A DNA stretch of 64,000 nt from Leptolyngbya sp. BL0902 (GTDB lineage: Bacteria > Cyanobacteriota > Cyanobacteriia > Phormidesmidales > Phormidesmidaceae): the NCBI RefSeq assembly GCF_016403105.1, contig NZ_CP046155.1, positions 1,922,001 through 1,986,000 on the forward strand, in the 5' to 3' direction. The notes beneath the pieces were generated by a model, which worked only from the letters and a program-made list of their open reading frames with translations, searched no databases and was not told where the DNA came from. Of the stretch, positions 35,785 through 44,435 are shown in pieces; within the stretch, counting starts at the first letter, position 1; each line of letters begins with the position of its first letter. The position numbers and the translations under genes were made by a program.

Positions 35785-36441
35785 TCAGACCGATTTCCCG
35801 CCCCAGTCCCCGCTGCGTCCAGGATTGCGATCTTGACGATAGTGACGCCGCTGCAAAATCTCCAGCTTGCCTGCGGTTTCCTGAATGAGCGCCCGCTGCC
35901 GTCGGTAGAGCCCCTGGAACAGGTTGGCCAACAGCAGGGCCACGATGGCCACCACCAGTCCGGCGGCGGTGGAGGTGAGGGCTTCTCCTACCCCCAGGGT
36001 CACGCCGGGTTCGTTGCCCCCTTCCCCCAAACGCAGCGAGGCCAGGGCTCCCATCAGCCCCAAGACCGTTCCCAATAGGCCCAGCAACGGCGCAATGCCC
36101 ACCACCGTCTCAAACCAGGTTTGAAACCGCTTGAGCTGGGGCGTTTCCGCCTGGGCCGCACTTTCTAGGGCCAAGGAAAATTCCTCTGGCGTGGCATCGT
36201 CTAGACTAAGGGCGGCGAGAAAAATTCGGGCGATGGGGCTATCGGGGCGCTGCTTGAGCAAGGCCATGGCCCGCTGAGGATGATCGGCATAGGCGGCGAG
36301 CAGGGCCGTTAACCAAGCTCGCTGCTGCCGGAGGAGGCATCCCCAAAACCAAGCCCGCTCCACGGCCAGGGCCAGGGTGAGTCCCGAAAATAGGAGGAGA
36401 GGCACCATCACAATGCCCCCCGCTGCCAAAAGATTGACCAT
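35785..36441 (-). CDS. MotA/TolQ/ExbB proton-channel family protein
   Basis: 218 residues from ATG 36441. Three membrane segments: residues about 5-30 (LAAGGIVMVPLLLFSGLTLA), about 115-135 within FETVVGIAPLLGLLGTVLGL, and about 150-175 (TSTAAGLVVAIVALLLANLF). The glycine- and threonine-rich GLLGTVLGLMGAL and the following LTSTAAGLVVAI are the family proton-path signatures. ExbB-type proteins power outer-membrane transport together with ExbD and TonB. No exbD gene is adjacent (the downstream gene is leuB), so the partner must be encoded elsewhere. It is divergent from the Sua5-like gene with about 95 bp between starts. Confidence 0.85.
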   Translation of the reverse strand: MVNLLAAGGIVMVPLLLFSGLTLALAVERAWFWGCLLRQQRAWLTALLAAYADHPQRAMALLKQRPDSPIARIFLAALSLDDATPEEFSLALESAAQAETPQLKRFQTWFETVVGIAPLLGLLGTVLGLMGALASLRLGEGGNEPGVTLGVGEALTSTAAGLVVAIVALLLANLFQGLYRRQRALIQETAGKLEILQRRHYRQDRNPGRSGDWGGKSV

Positions 36442-36535
36442 AGATTTAGATCCACCCCCAGATCCACCACGCAGCGCCCATCAATCCTACATTGGAGAAT
36501 GTGAGTTTGCCTTGATCCATCACCTCAAACAGCCC

Positions 36536-37165
36536 ATGCCCCAGGTTTCCCTCTCAGACTTTTTGGCCGCCGTGCAGTCTGGCCAACTGGTGAGTTTTCC
36601 CACCGATACGGTGCCTGCCCTCGCGGCCTTACCCCAGGCCAGTGACCGCATCTACCACCTCAAACAGCGCAGCCAAACCAAACCCCTGATTTTAATGGGG
36701 GCCAACCTGGCGGATCTCTGGCCCTACGTGGCCGGGTCAGCCACCGATCAAGCTCGCTGGACGGCCATGGCAGAATGCTATTGGCCCGGAGCCCTCACCC
36801 TGGTGCTGCCCGCCAGCGACCGCCTGCCCCCCGCCATGAATCCGGCCAACACGGGCACCCTCGGCCTGCGGATTCCGGCCCATCCCTTGGCCCGCTACCT
36901 GCTAGAACGTACTGGCCCCCTGGCCACCACCAGCGTCAATCACTCTGGCCAGCCCCCCCTCGACACCCTGACGAACATCGCGGCGGAGTTCCCCGATCTC
37001 ACCCTCCTCAGCCCCATCGCCCTCACCGAGATTTATGCCCAGCTTGGCGAACCAATGCCGCCACTGGATCAGCCCCAGGGTTCTGGCCAGCCCTCCACCG
37101 TGGTCGCTTGGCAAGGGGAAACCTGGACGGTGCTGCGCCAGGGATCGGTGCTGGTTGAGCCCTAG
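36536..37165 (+). CDS. Sua5/YciO/YrdC-domain protein (threonylcarbamoyl-AMP synthase-like)
   Basis: 209 residues from ATG 36536 (MPQVSLSDFLAAVQSGQLVS); the frame extends upstream without family resemblance and runs into the divergent gene. It has the YrdC core: FPTDTVPALAALP, IYHLKQRSQTKPLIL with the Lys-x-Arg pair that binds nucleotide, YWPGALTLVLPA, LGLRIPAHPLARYLL and the TTSVNHSGQPP loop. The family makes threonylcarbamoyl-AMP for the t6A37 modification of tRNAs. There is no Sua5 C-terminal domain, so it is of the short TsaC type. Confidence 0.82.
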   Translation: MPQVSLSDFLAAVQSGQLVSFPTDTVPALAALPQASDRIYHLKQRSQTKPLILMGANLADLWPYVAGSATDQARWTAMAECYWPGALTLVLPASDRLPPAMNPANTGTLGLRIPAHPLARYLLERTGPLATTSVNHSGQPPLDTLTNIAAEFPDLTLLSPIALTEIYAQLGEPMPPLDQPQGSGQPSTVVAWQGETWTVLRQGSVLVEP

Positions 37166-37251
37166 CCGCCCCGCAACCCCAGACCGATTCGAGGGGCAAT
37201 CCGAGGACTGGAAATGCCGTCGGATCCTCGACGACTTTTGGTGAATTAAAC

Positions 37252-37257
37252 TATAAT
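37252..37257 (+). promoter_or_regulatory. Probable -10 box of nadA
   Basis: A perfect TATAAT in an A+T-rich patch, 43 bases before the nadA start. The expected -35 region holds no good match to TTGACA. Confidence 0.4.
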
Positions 37258-37299
37258 AAAGACAGCTTCATCCTGTTCTTCTACTAAAAGTTGGCTCCT

Positions 37300-38265
37300 G
37301 TGTTTACGACCCTTTCTCCCTCGGCGGCAGTTTTGCCCGAACGTTTAGACCTGTTTGAAGCCATCGAAACGCTGAAACAGGAGCTAAACGCCGTTATTCT
37401 GGCCCACTACTACCAAGACCCTGATATCCAAGACGTAGCCGACTATATTGGCGATTCTCTGGGCTTATCCCGTCAGGCGGCGGCCACCGATGCCGATGTG
37501 ATTGTGTTTGCCGGGGTTCACTTTATGGCAGAAACCGCCAAAATTTTGAACCCCACCAAGCAAGTGCTTCTGCCCGACCTCGATGCAGGCTGCTCCTTGG
37601 CCGATAGCTGCCCCCCCGATGCTTTTGCCGCCTTCAAGGCCCAACATCCGGGGCATTTGGTAATTTCCTACATTAATTGCACGGCTCACATCAAGGCCAT
37701 GAGCGACATCATCTGCACCAGCTCCAATGCGGTGAAGATTGTCCAGCAAATCCCCGCTGACCAGCCGATTATCTTTGCCCCCGACCAAAACCTAGGCCGC
37801 TATGTGATGGAGCAAACCGGGCGCGACCTGGTGCTGTGGCCCGGAAGCTGTATGGTGCACGAAATTTTCTCGGAGAAAAAGCTGGTGCAGTTGCAGGTCG
37901 AATACCCCGATGCCGAGGTGATCGCCCACCCCGAATGCGAAACGGCGGTGCTGCGCCACGCCCACTACATCGGCTCCACCACCGCCCTGCTGAAGTACGC
38001 CCAGGCCAGCCCCAAACAGCAATTCATCGTGGTGACAGAACCGGGCATCATCCACCAAATGCAGAAGGATGCCCCCGGCAAGCAGTTCATCCCCGCCCCG
38101 CCCACCGCCGCTTGCGCCTGCAACGAGTGCCCCCACATGCGGCTAAACACCCTTGAAAAGCTTTATCTCGCCATGAAAAACCGCCAGCCCGAAATCACCC
38201 TACCGGAGGATTTGCGACTGGCGGCCCTGGCTCCCATGCAGCGAATGCTGGAGATGAGCGTTTAG
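37300..38265 (+). CDS. nadA: Quinolinate synthase A
   Basis: 321 residues from GTG 37300 ([20 protein letters not shown]), the N-terminus usual in cyanobacterial NadA; a TTG three codons earlier is in frame. It condenses iminoaspartate with dihydroxyacetone phosphate to quinolinate in NAD synthesis and uses a [4Fe-4S] cluster. Visible signatures: [83 protein letters not shown] and the C-terminal cysteine cluster [12 protein letters not shown]. Length is normal. nadB and nadC are not in the window. Confidence 0.96.
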   Translation: MFTTLSPSAAVLPERLDLFEAIETLKQELNAVILAHYYQDPDIQDVADYIGDSLGLSRQAAATDADVIVFAGVHFMAETAKILNPTKQVLLPDLDAGCSLADSCPPDAFAAFKAQHPGHLVISYINCTAHIKAMSDIICTSSNAVKIVQQIPADQPIIFAPDQNLGRYVMEQTGRDLVLWPGSCMVHEIFSEKKLVQLQVEYPDAEVIAHPECETAVLRHAHYIGSTTALLKYAQASPKQQFIVVTEPGIIHQMQKDAPGKQFIPAPPTAACACNECPHMRLNTLEKLYLAMKNRQPEITLPEDLRLAALAPMQRMLEMSV

Positions 38266-38298
38266 GATCGGGAAAAAAACCAGAATCCGTGAGCTTTT

Positions 38299-38340
38299 CC
38301 AGCTCCCCTCCTCGCAGGAGAGGGGCTGGGGGTGAGGTCT
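38299..38340 (+). repeat. Interspersed palindromic repeat, same family as in CHAT1
   Basis: Contains AGCTCCCCTCCT, a short loop, AGGAGAGGGGCT and the flank GGGGGTGAGG. It lies between the ends of the converging nadA and lipoprotein genes and could also end transcription. Compare 16721-16760. Confidence 0.75.
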
Positions 38341-38350
38341 TCTGAGACCG

Positions 38351-38857
38351 TTAACGACAGTTGCCCCGACCCCACTGCATGTCGTAGCCGACGGAAACCT
38401 GGTCGCCAATTTGGGCGGGGTTAGGGGAAAGGTGAACCAGGGTGACATCCGCCATCCCCTGCACCGAACCGCGCCAGATGTCTTCTCCGGCGGCGTTGGT
38501 GCCGTCATAGCTGAGGAAAGACTCCGCAAACACTTCTCCAGTGGCGGGCCGCTTCAGCTCAACCCGCGAAAACCCGGCCTCACGGGTAAAGTCAACCGTA
38601 AAATCGATATCGTTCACCGTGATGGATCCGGTGCAAGTCATAGCCAGATTGTCCTGGTTGGGTTCTTCGGGAGGGGCTGAGGCGGCCTGGGGCACCGGAG
38701 TGGTATCGGGGGCCGGAACCACATCCTCCGTGGGGGCCGAGGTGGGTTCGGGGCTGGAGGTTGCCGTATCTTGGGGCTGAGAGCCGCCATTGCAGGCTAC
38801 CGCTCCCAGACCTAGCAGCAGGGCGGATCCCATCAAAATCATCCGCGACTTGATCAT
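38351..38857 (-). CDS. Putative lipoprotein
   Basis: 168 residues from ATG 38857, with AAGGAG 8 nt before it. Lipoprotein signal MIKSRMILMGSALLLGLGAV with Cys22 in the lipobox GAVAC, followed by a long Pro/Thr/Ser/Glu-rich linker (to about residue 70) and a small beta-rich domain (MTCTGSITVNDIDFTVDFTR, then WRGSVQGMADVTLVHLSPNP) with cysteines in MTC and the final GNCR that could pair. I do not recognise the domain. The protein is probably anchored in the inner or outer membrane facing the periplasm. Confidence 0.72.
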   Translation of the reverse strand: MIKSRMILMGSALLLGLGAVACNGGSQPQDTATSSPEPTSAPTEDVVPAPDTTPVPQAASAPPEEPNQDNLAMTCTGSITVNDIDFTVDFTREAGFSRVELKRPATGEVFAESFLSYDGTNAAGEDIWRGSVQGMADVTLVHLSPNPAQIGDQVSVGYDMQWGRGNCR

Positions 38858-38998
38858 TGGGCTAATCTCCTTGTTATTGAACGAAGCCGGATCACCTTAT
38901 ACCGCGCAATCGTAGAAATCTTATAGGAACCCTGCCGTTTCCCTGGTGATGCGGTGCATGGCGGCGCGAAGGTTCCCCACGTTAGCTTGGACGCTGCC

Positions 38999-39481
38999 CT
39001 AGCTGGCCTGGATGAAATCCTGCAACGTGCTGGTCAACTGTTCCACCAGGGTGGCGGCACCGGGATCGGCGCTGGCTTGCTCAATGTGCTGCACAGTGTC
39101 GGCGGGGAGCCCCAAGAGCGTCACCAACTGTTGGTAGGCGTTGGCTTCTTCAGGGTTGATCAGGGCTTCGTCGGGGGTGCGGGCGCTGGCGCTGATCACC
39201 TGATAGCCCAACTTCAGCACCAGTTCTTTTTCGGCGGTTTGGGTGAGGCGGGGCACCAGTTCGCCGAGGGGAATATTCTGCATCAGGTAGTCGCGCAGTT
39301 CAGCGCGGAGGGCGTCTCGATGGGCGTCGCTCTGGGCAAAGAGATGGCTAAATTGATCCAGCATTACTTCCACCTCTTCATCGGCGAGGTGGCCATCGCT
39401 CCAGGCGAGGGTGGCGGCAATGCGAAGTAGGGTCATTTGGGCAGGGCTGATGGAGGGAGGCGACGGGGGCTGTACCGACAT
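38999..39481 (-). CDS. TerB-like helical protein
   Basis: 160 residues from ATG 39481, preceded by GTGGAG. All-helical, with the TerB-type core: QMTLLRIAATLAWSDGHLAD, EEVEVMLDQFSHLFA (acidic metal-binding region), YLMQNIPLGELVPRL and NPEEANAYQQLVTLLGLPAD. TerB-domain proteins occur in tellurite-resistance and membrane-stress modules, and many cyanobacteria carry stand-alone copies of unknown role. No other ter gene is nearby. Confidence 0.68.
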   Translation of the reverse strand: MSVQPPSPPSISPAQMTLLRIAATLAWSDGHLADEEVEVMLDQFSHLFAQSDAHRDALRAELRDYLMQNIPLGELVPRLTQTAEKELVLKLGYQVISASARTPDEALINPEEANAYQQLVTLLGLPADTVQHIEQASADPGAATLVEQLTSTLQDFIQAS

Positions 39482-39911
39482 AGAAATCTCCACGGTGTTG
39501 GGTAATGGAAATTGAGGCTGAGGCGTATTAGTAGTGACCCTACCACGGCCCCTTTTTCTACCCCGACCCCCATTGGGCCAATGTCATCAATCTCTACAAA
39601 ACCACGGAAAACGATACTTTCCCGCCCTGCCTTGGCCTTGGGCGGGAGGGCCGATGGATTGGTATGGATTGGATAGCCGACGGATGGATGAATCGTGCGG
39701 GGTGCGGGGAATGCCTGCCAGAAACGGGAAATCGGCCTGGGTGATGGGATGAGGGGACAGGCCAAAAGGGGGCTAGACAGAACACAGCGCCGGGGGGCCA
39801 AAAAAGGTTATCCGCGTACGGAAATCTGGGATAAGCTTAGGGCGATATCCCCCCTCAGGAGTGCCTGTTTAAGGCGTTGGGATCATCGCTGCTCCCCCTC
39901 AGTCTTTGCGT
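39482..39911. other. Divergent intergenic region
   Basis: 430 bases between the TerB-like and peptidase genes. It contains GATGG/GATTGG-type degenerate repeats near 39650-39690 but no coding frame I can support and no clear promoter hexamers. Confidence 0.4.
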
Positions 39912-40547
39912 ATGATGTGGCAATTTTTGACTCAATTTGCCCCGGCTCGGCGGATTTCCGCTCGGGTGCTGCTGCCCCTGCTGGGAACAACGGCCCTCCT
40001 CACCACAGTGGCTACCCTGCCGCTGCGCCAAATGGTACAGGCTCAGGAAGTAGCCATGGGCAGTGCCGTCATGATGTGGACTCAGGCGTCCTTCCCGGTG
40101 GAAAATTTCCAAACCTATACGTCGCCCTTTGGCTATCGTCGAGATCCCCAAAGCGGTGCCCAGCGATTCCACTACGGCCTGGATTTGGCCGCTCCCAACG
40201 GTAGCTATATCCGCAACTGGTGGGCCGGAGAGGTGCTGTGGGTTGAAGATCAAGGGGCCTGCGGCACCGCTGTGGCTATCCAGTCGGGGGAATGGACGCA
40301 CATCTACTGCCACATGCATGGCCGGGTAGAGGGCAGTGGTCAAAGTCGGACGTTGGTGGATCGTCAGGGCGGCATTCAACTGCGCCCCGGCCAAGCCGTG
40401 CCCGCTGGAGCCCGCATTGGCCGGGTGGGGATGACGGGCCGCACCACAGGCCCTCACCTGCACTGGGGCATGAAGTACCAAGGAAATTGGGTCGATCCCG
40501 CCCTGGTGCTTCAGGCGATGTATGTCAGTCAGCAGGCGGCACGATAG
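39912..40547 (+). CDS. Exported M23 (LytM-type) peptidase
   Basis: 211 residues from ATG 39912, with a second ATG directly following. N-terminal signal or anchor (LLPLLGTTALLTTVATLPLR). The M23 zinc peptidase domain covers about residues 70-200: HYGLDLA (zinc His and Asp), WTHIYCHMHG (catalytic His) and GPHLHWGMK (HxH zinc His). All metal ligands are present, so an active peptidoglycan endopeptidase in the periplasm is likely. The stop at 40547 is one base before the ATG of the DUF3153 lipoprotein, so the two form an operon. Confidence 0.9.
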   Translation: MMWQFLTQFAPARRISARVLLPLLGTTALLTTVATLPLRQMVQAQEVAMGSAVMMWTQASFPVENFQTYTSPFGYRRDPQSGAQRFHYGLDLAAPNGSYIRNWWAGEVLWVEDQGACGTAVAIQSGEWTHIYCHMHGRVEGSGQSRTLVDRQGGIQLRPGQAVPAGARIGRVGMTGRTTGPHLHWGMKYQGNWVDPALVLQAMYVSQQAAR

Positions 40548-40548
40548 G

Positions 40549-41388
40549 ATGCGGGGTTGCCGCTGGCGTCTCTGGAGGCTGGGGCTGTGGGTCAGCCTAG
40601 TGTGGCTCTTGGGGGGATGTTTTCAGGCCGATCTCACCCTTCAGTTTGACCACCACCACCACGGATCTTGGACGCAAACCCTCACCCTCGGAGAGCGTAA
40701 CCTGGCCTTTATTGGGGATGCGCTGGATCCGTGGCTAGCGGAAATTCGCCCTTCGGTGCAGCGCTTTGGGGGGCAAATTCGGCAAACCCCCAGCCGCCTG
40801 GATCTGACGGTGCCCTTTAGCACCCCGGCGGATTTGGCCAGCCGTTTTAAGGACGTGTTTTCTGCCCCGTTGCCGGAGTCTCTGGGTGTTGGGGCAATGG
40901 AGGCCACGGCAGGGCGTTCTGTGGCGGAAAATTCGGCGGCGCAGGACGCGATGACGGCTCCGTTGGAGATGGCCGCAACGGATGCCCAATTGGCGCTTCC
41001 TGGCCTGGGTATCGTGCCCTTTCGCCTTGAGGCCCAAGAGCAGAACTGGGGCTTGTTCAGCCACGTTCATTTGACCTATGACCTCGACCTCCGCGCTGTG
41101 GAAGGGGTTGTCGCGGCGGCCACCCAGGCGGAACCCACCCGCGAAGATTGGGTCTCCTTTCGGCTGCGAGTGCCTTGGGGGCTGCGCTCGGTGGCCTCTG
41201 AGGCCCTAGCCCCAGTCCGCCGTGATGCCCACGGTGCCCAATGGAATCTCCCCCTCGGACAACAAATCCACATTGACGTGGGGTTTTGGTTGCCCAACGG
41301 GGTGGGGCTGGGAGGGTTGGCCCTGGCGCTGATGGTGCTGCTGGGCTATGGCCTCCGCTATCGCTGGCTAGGGCCACCTCGGTCGTGA
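40549..41388 (+). CDS. DUF3153 cyanobacterial lipoprotein
   Basis: 279 residues. ATG 40549 (MRGCRWRLWRLGLWVSLVWL) gives a proper lipoprotein signal with Cys in LLGGC and follows the peptidase stop by one base; an earlier ATG at 40522 overlaps that gene. The mature part starts ADLTLQFDHHHHGSWTQTLT, has a long mixed domain with a DLTVPFSTPADLASRFKDVF stretch and ends with a membrane helix (VGLGGLALALMVLLGYGLRY) and a short basic tail. DUF3153 is widespread in cyanobacteria, function unknown; pairing with an M23 peptidase suggests an envelope role. Confidence 0.78.
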   Translation: MRGCRWRLWRLGLWVSLVWLLGGCFQADLTLQFDHHHHGSWTQTLTLGERNLAFIGDALDPWLAEIRPSVQRFGGQIRQTPSRLDLTVPFSTPADLASRFKDVFSAPLPESLGVGAMEATAGRSVAENSAAQDAMTAPLEMAATDAQLALPGLGIVPFRLEAQEQNWGLFSHVHLTYDLDLRAVEGVVAAATQAEPTREDWVSFRLRVPWGLRSVASEALAPVRRDAHGAQWNLPLGQQIHIDVGFWLPNGVGLGGLALALMVLLGYGLRYRWLGPPRS

Positions 41389-41503
41389 CGGGCGCGTTTA
41401 CGATGGGCTGAGGCGCTTAGCTGAGGATTCTTAAAGGAAAGTCGCCTTGGTCTATGGGAGGATAATCCCCAACAAGTAGGTTGAATCGTTAAGACACACC
41501 GCC

Positions 41504-41842
41504 ATGAAACAAATTAACTTCGTCGTCATTTTTGTGATTGCCCTGGCCCTGGTGTTGTTCGCCATAGAAAACACGGAGCCCGTGCTGATCCACATTGCCA
41601 AGGGGCTAGATGTGGAGGCTCCCCTGTGCGTTGAGCTGATGATGGCCATGGGCATTGGAGCTGTGCTGGCCTGGGTGTTTAGCGTGTGGGCTCAGGTACA
41701 GGGCTATCTGGCGGTGAATCCGCAGGTGAAGCAGCGAGAAATTCGCATTCAAGAACTGGAGCAGGATGTGGAGCGCTATCGGGTGGAACTGGAGGAACAA
41801 AGCCTGTTGTTGCCTGCCTCCAAGGCCAAGGCCGAGGGCTAG
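41504..41842 (+). CDS. LapA-domain (DUF1049) membrane protein
   Basis: 112 residues from ATG 41504. Two membrane helices (FVVIFVIALALVLFAIENTE and VELMMAMGIGAVLAWVFSVW) with the family ENTEPV motif between them, then a cytoplasmic coiled coil (IRIQELEQDVERYRVELEEQ). LapA/LapB-type proteins in proteobacteria control lipopolysaccharide assembly; the cyanobacterial role is not established. It lies between the lipoprotein and scpA, all on the plus strand, with gaps of about 110 bases. Confidence 0.8.
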   Translation: MKQINFVVIFVIALALVLFAIENTEPVLIHIAKGLDVEAPLCVELMMAMGIGAVLAWVFSVWAQVQGYLAVNPQVKQREIRIQELEQDVERYRVELEEQSLLLPASKAKAEG

Positions 41843-41949
41843 GGCAAAAAGGTGGCCCCATCCTACCGCCCAAGACAGATGCCGAAATCTCCAACCTGAG
41901 TTAAGATCCGTCGATCCTTCCGGTGTGGCCCTTGCAGGCTGTTGACTCC

Positions 41950-42822
41950 ATGGCTGCTTCTTCCCTTGCCCAAACCGCCATTGCCTTTTTGATCGATCTC
42001 GCTGAACGGGGCGAAATCGACCCCTGGGATGTGAAGGTGATTGACGTGATGGATCGGTTTCTCACCAGCCTGCACGATCAGGCCGAAGCCTTGGCGCAAC
42101 AGGGCCGCACCCCCTACGAAGCCAACCTGTCCGAGTCGGGCCAAGCGTTTCTCTATGCGTCGATGCTGGTGCTGCTGAAGGCCGATGCCATGGTGCGCAG
42201 CGAAACCGCCGAACCCGACGAGGTGGAGGAGGAACTGTTTTGGCCGGAGGAAGCCCTGGCCACGGTGCCCCTGCCGCGCAACCTAGAGCGCCATCTCCAT
42301 CGGCGGGCGGTGGCCGCTCCCCCCAAGCGGCGGCGCGTCACCCTAGAGGAGCTGATTCAGCAGTTGGAGGCCATGGCCGAGGTGATGGCCGACCACCAGC
42401 CCCGCAGCCGGATGCGTCGCGCCAAACCCCAGGCCAAACGGCAGGCCGTCCGCGCCATTGCCCAACTGGCCCACCAAGAAAACCTTTCGGAAATTGCCGC
42501 CGCCCTAGAGCAATTCCTCGATGCCTACTGGGACACCCTCGACGATGATCATCCCTGCTGGCTCGACTTTGAAGAGCTGATCCAGGCTTGGCCCAACTTT
42601 CAGCCCGAAGAACTGAAATCGGCCCACCCCTTTGCCACCGAGGCCGAAGCCCTCACCCACGAGCGAGTTGGGGTGTTTTGGGGGCTGTTGTTTCTGTCGG
42701 CCCAGTCTAAGGTGGAGCTGTCGCAGCAGGCGTTCTACCAAGACCTGCGGGTACGCAACCTCAACCGCTCTCCCCTCAGCGCCGAGGAAGCGGGCCTGGA
42801 GCCGTTTATCCTGCCCGACTAA
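41950..42822 (+). CDS. scpA: Segregation and condensation protein A
   Basis: 290 residues from ATG 41950 (MAASSLAQTAIAFLIDLAER); in-frame GTG and TTG codons upstream add nine or fewer residues. ScpA is the kleisin that bridges SMC heads in chromosome condensation. Visible: AIAFLIDLAERGEIDPWDVK and VIDVMDRFL at the N-terminus (binds the SMC neck), FLYASMLVLLKADAMVRSE, then a central charged linker and a C-terminal winged-helix part (FEELIQAWPNFQPEELKSAH, FWGLLFLSAQSKVELSQQAF). scpB and smc are not in the window. Confidence 0.9.
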   Translation: MAASSLAQTAIAFLIDLAERGEIDPWDVKVIDVMDRFLTSLHDQAEALAQQGRTPYEANLSESGQAFLYASMLVLLKADAMVRSETAEPDEVEEELFWPEEALATVPLPRNLERHLHRRAVAAPPKRRRVTLEELIQQLEAMAEVMADHQPRSRMRRAKPQAKRQAVRAIAQLAHQENLSEIAAALEQFLDAYWDTLDDDHPCWLDFEELIQAWPNFQPEELKSAHPFATEAEALTHERVGVFWGLLFLSAQSKVELSQQAFYQDLRVRNLNRSPLSAEEAGLEPFILPD

Positions 42823-43094
42823 GCCCGGTAGACTAAGCTAGGGACGGGCGTCAAGCGGGGACAAACTGGGGCGGTATACGCTGAATTTATCCCAGCATGA
42901 AGACTGCCTACCGTTGACCCGCCGCGCTGGTGCCCTATTTTAACGTCCTGATAGGATAAACAGGCCGTGGCTTGGAGCGCCAACTATGGGACGTCTGGAT
43001 TGACTTGCCCTGGTTTTCCGCCATGATGTTAGGGTGCTGCGTCTAGGCTTGGCTTGTTATAGGTTCGTTATAGGTTTTAAGGACAGTTATTGTT

Positions 43095-44261
43095 ATGAAA
43101 GCAATGATTCTGGCGGCTGGGAAAGGGACTCGCGTGCGTCCCATCACCTACACCATTCCCAAGCCCATGATCCCCATCATGCAGAAGCCCGTGATGGAGT
43201 TTTTGCTGGAACTGTTGCGGCAGCACGGCTTCAATCAAATTATGGTGAATGTGAGCCACTTGGCCAACGAAATTGAAGGCTACTTTCGGGATGGGCAGCG
43301 GTTTGGGGTCGAAATTGCCTATTCCTTTGAGGGGCGGATTGAGGAGGATGGCCAACTGGTGGGCGAGGCCATCGGTTCGGCGGGGGGGATGCGAAAAATC
43401 CAGGACTTTTCCCCATTTTTTGACGACACCTTTGTGGTGCTTTGTGGTGATGCCCTGATTGACCTCGACCTCACGGAGGCTGTGCGCCGCCACCGCGAGA
43501 AAGGATCCATCGCCACCATCATCACCAAAACCGTGCCCCTCAAACAGGTGCCCAGCTATGGCGTGGTGGTGACGGACGATACGGGCCGGGTCAAGTCCTT
43601 CCAAGAAAAGCCCGCCGTGGAGGATGCCCTGAGCACCGAAATCAACACCGGGATCTACATTTTCGAGCCCGCCGTGTTTGACTATATTCCCTCCGGCGTT
43701 CCCTTCGACATTGGCGGCGACCTCATGCCCCGCCTGGTGGAAAATAACGCCCCCTTCTACGGCATTCCCATGGACTTTGAATGGGTAGACATCGGAAAAG
43801 TGCCCGACTATTGGCGTGCCATTCAGGATGTGCTGACCGGAGTGGTTGACCTGGTGGATATTCCCGGCCAGGAAATTCGCCCCGGCGTCTACACCGGACT
43901 GAACGTGAAGGCCAACTGGGACAACATCCATATCGAAGGCCCGGTCTACATTGGCGGCATGACCCACATTGAAGACGGCGCGACCATCATCGGCCCCAGC
44001 GCCATTGGCAACAACTGCGACATTTGCAGCGGATCCATCGTTGATAAAAGCGTGGTCTTTGAATATTCCCGCATCGGCCCCGGCGTGCGCTTGGTAGACA
44101 AGCTGGTGTTTGGCCGCTACTGCGTCGATAAAACCGGAGCCTCCATCGACATGAAAGCCGCCGCCCTCGACTGGCTGATCACCGACACTCGCCAGGATCT
44201 CCCCGCCAACCCCCCGGTGGAGCAACGGGCCATTGTGGAACTCCTGGAGCAGCACATCTAG
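43095..44261 (+). CDS. NDP-sugar pyrophosphorylase with left-handed beta-helix (mannose-1-phosphate guanylyltransferase-like)
   Basis: 388 residues. N-terminal nucleotidyltransferase domain: MKAMILAAGKGTRVRPITYT, then PKPMIPIMQKPVMEFLLELL, VLCGDALIDLDL (metal Asp), FQEKP and INTGIYIFEP. From about residue 260 come hexapeptide repeats of a beta-helix (IRPGVYTGLNVKANWDNIHI, IEDGATIIGPSAIGNNCDIC). The enzyme activates a sugar phosphate with GTP or another NTP for cell-wall or exopolysaccharide synthesis. The exact sugar cannot be read from sequence. AAGGACAG lies 6 nt upstream of the ATG. Confidence 0.9.
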   Translation: MKAMILAAGKGTRVRPITYTIPKPMIPIMQKPVMEFLLELLRQHGFNQIMVNVSHLANEIEGYFRDGQRFGVEIAYSFEGRIEEDGQLVGEAIGSAGGMRKIQDFSPFFDDTFVVLCGDALIDLDLTEAVRRHREKGSIATIITKTVPLKQVPSYGVVVTDDTGRVKSFQEKPAVEDALSTEINTGIYIFEPAVFDYIPSGVPFDIGGDLMPRLVENNAPFYGIPMDFEWVDIGKVPDYWRAIQDVLTGVVDLVDIPGQEIRPGVYTGLNVKANWDNIHIEGPVYIGGMTHIEDGATIIGPSAIGNNCDICSGSIVDKSVVFEYSRIGPGVRLVDKLVFGRYCVDKTGASIDMKAAALDWLITDTRQDLPANPPVEQRAIVELLEQHI

Positions 44262-44348
44262 ACCCCTCCTAGACCCCTCACTGACAACCCAACCCTGCAA
44301 GGGGCAAGGTATCGGCTTTGAGGCTGACCTTGAGCCCTCCGCCTAAAT

Positions 44349-44369
44349 CCCTCTCCCGTGGGGAGAGGG
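44349..44369. repeat. Palindrome related to the interspersed repeat
   Basis: CCCTCTCCC, three bases, GGGAGAGGG: the hairpin core of the repeats at 16721 and 38299 without the GGGGGTGAGG flank. It is placed between two convergent genes and could serve as a terminator. Confidence 0.6.
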
Positions 44370-44435
44370 ACTTTGAAGCTGGCTAGTTTCCTGGGGGGAG
44401 AAGGGCGGGTTGATGGGGTTGGGGCTTGTGCTCGA

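Noticed and set aside
39433..39801. 122-codon minus-strand frame in the divergent spacer
   Set aside because: Non-coding composition, overlaps the start of the TerB-like gene, and no start signal.
43077..44300. 407-codon minus-strand open frame
   Set aside because: It lies exactly opposite the nucleotidyltransferase gene, whose motifs are clear; its residue mix (Gly/His/Val-rich) is typical of antisense frames in GC-rich DNA.
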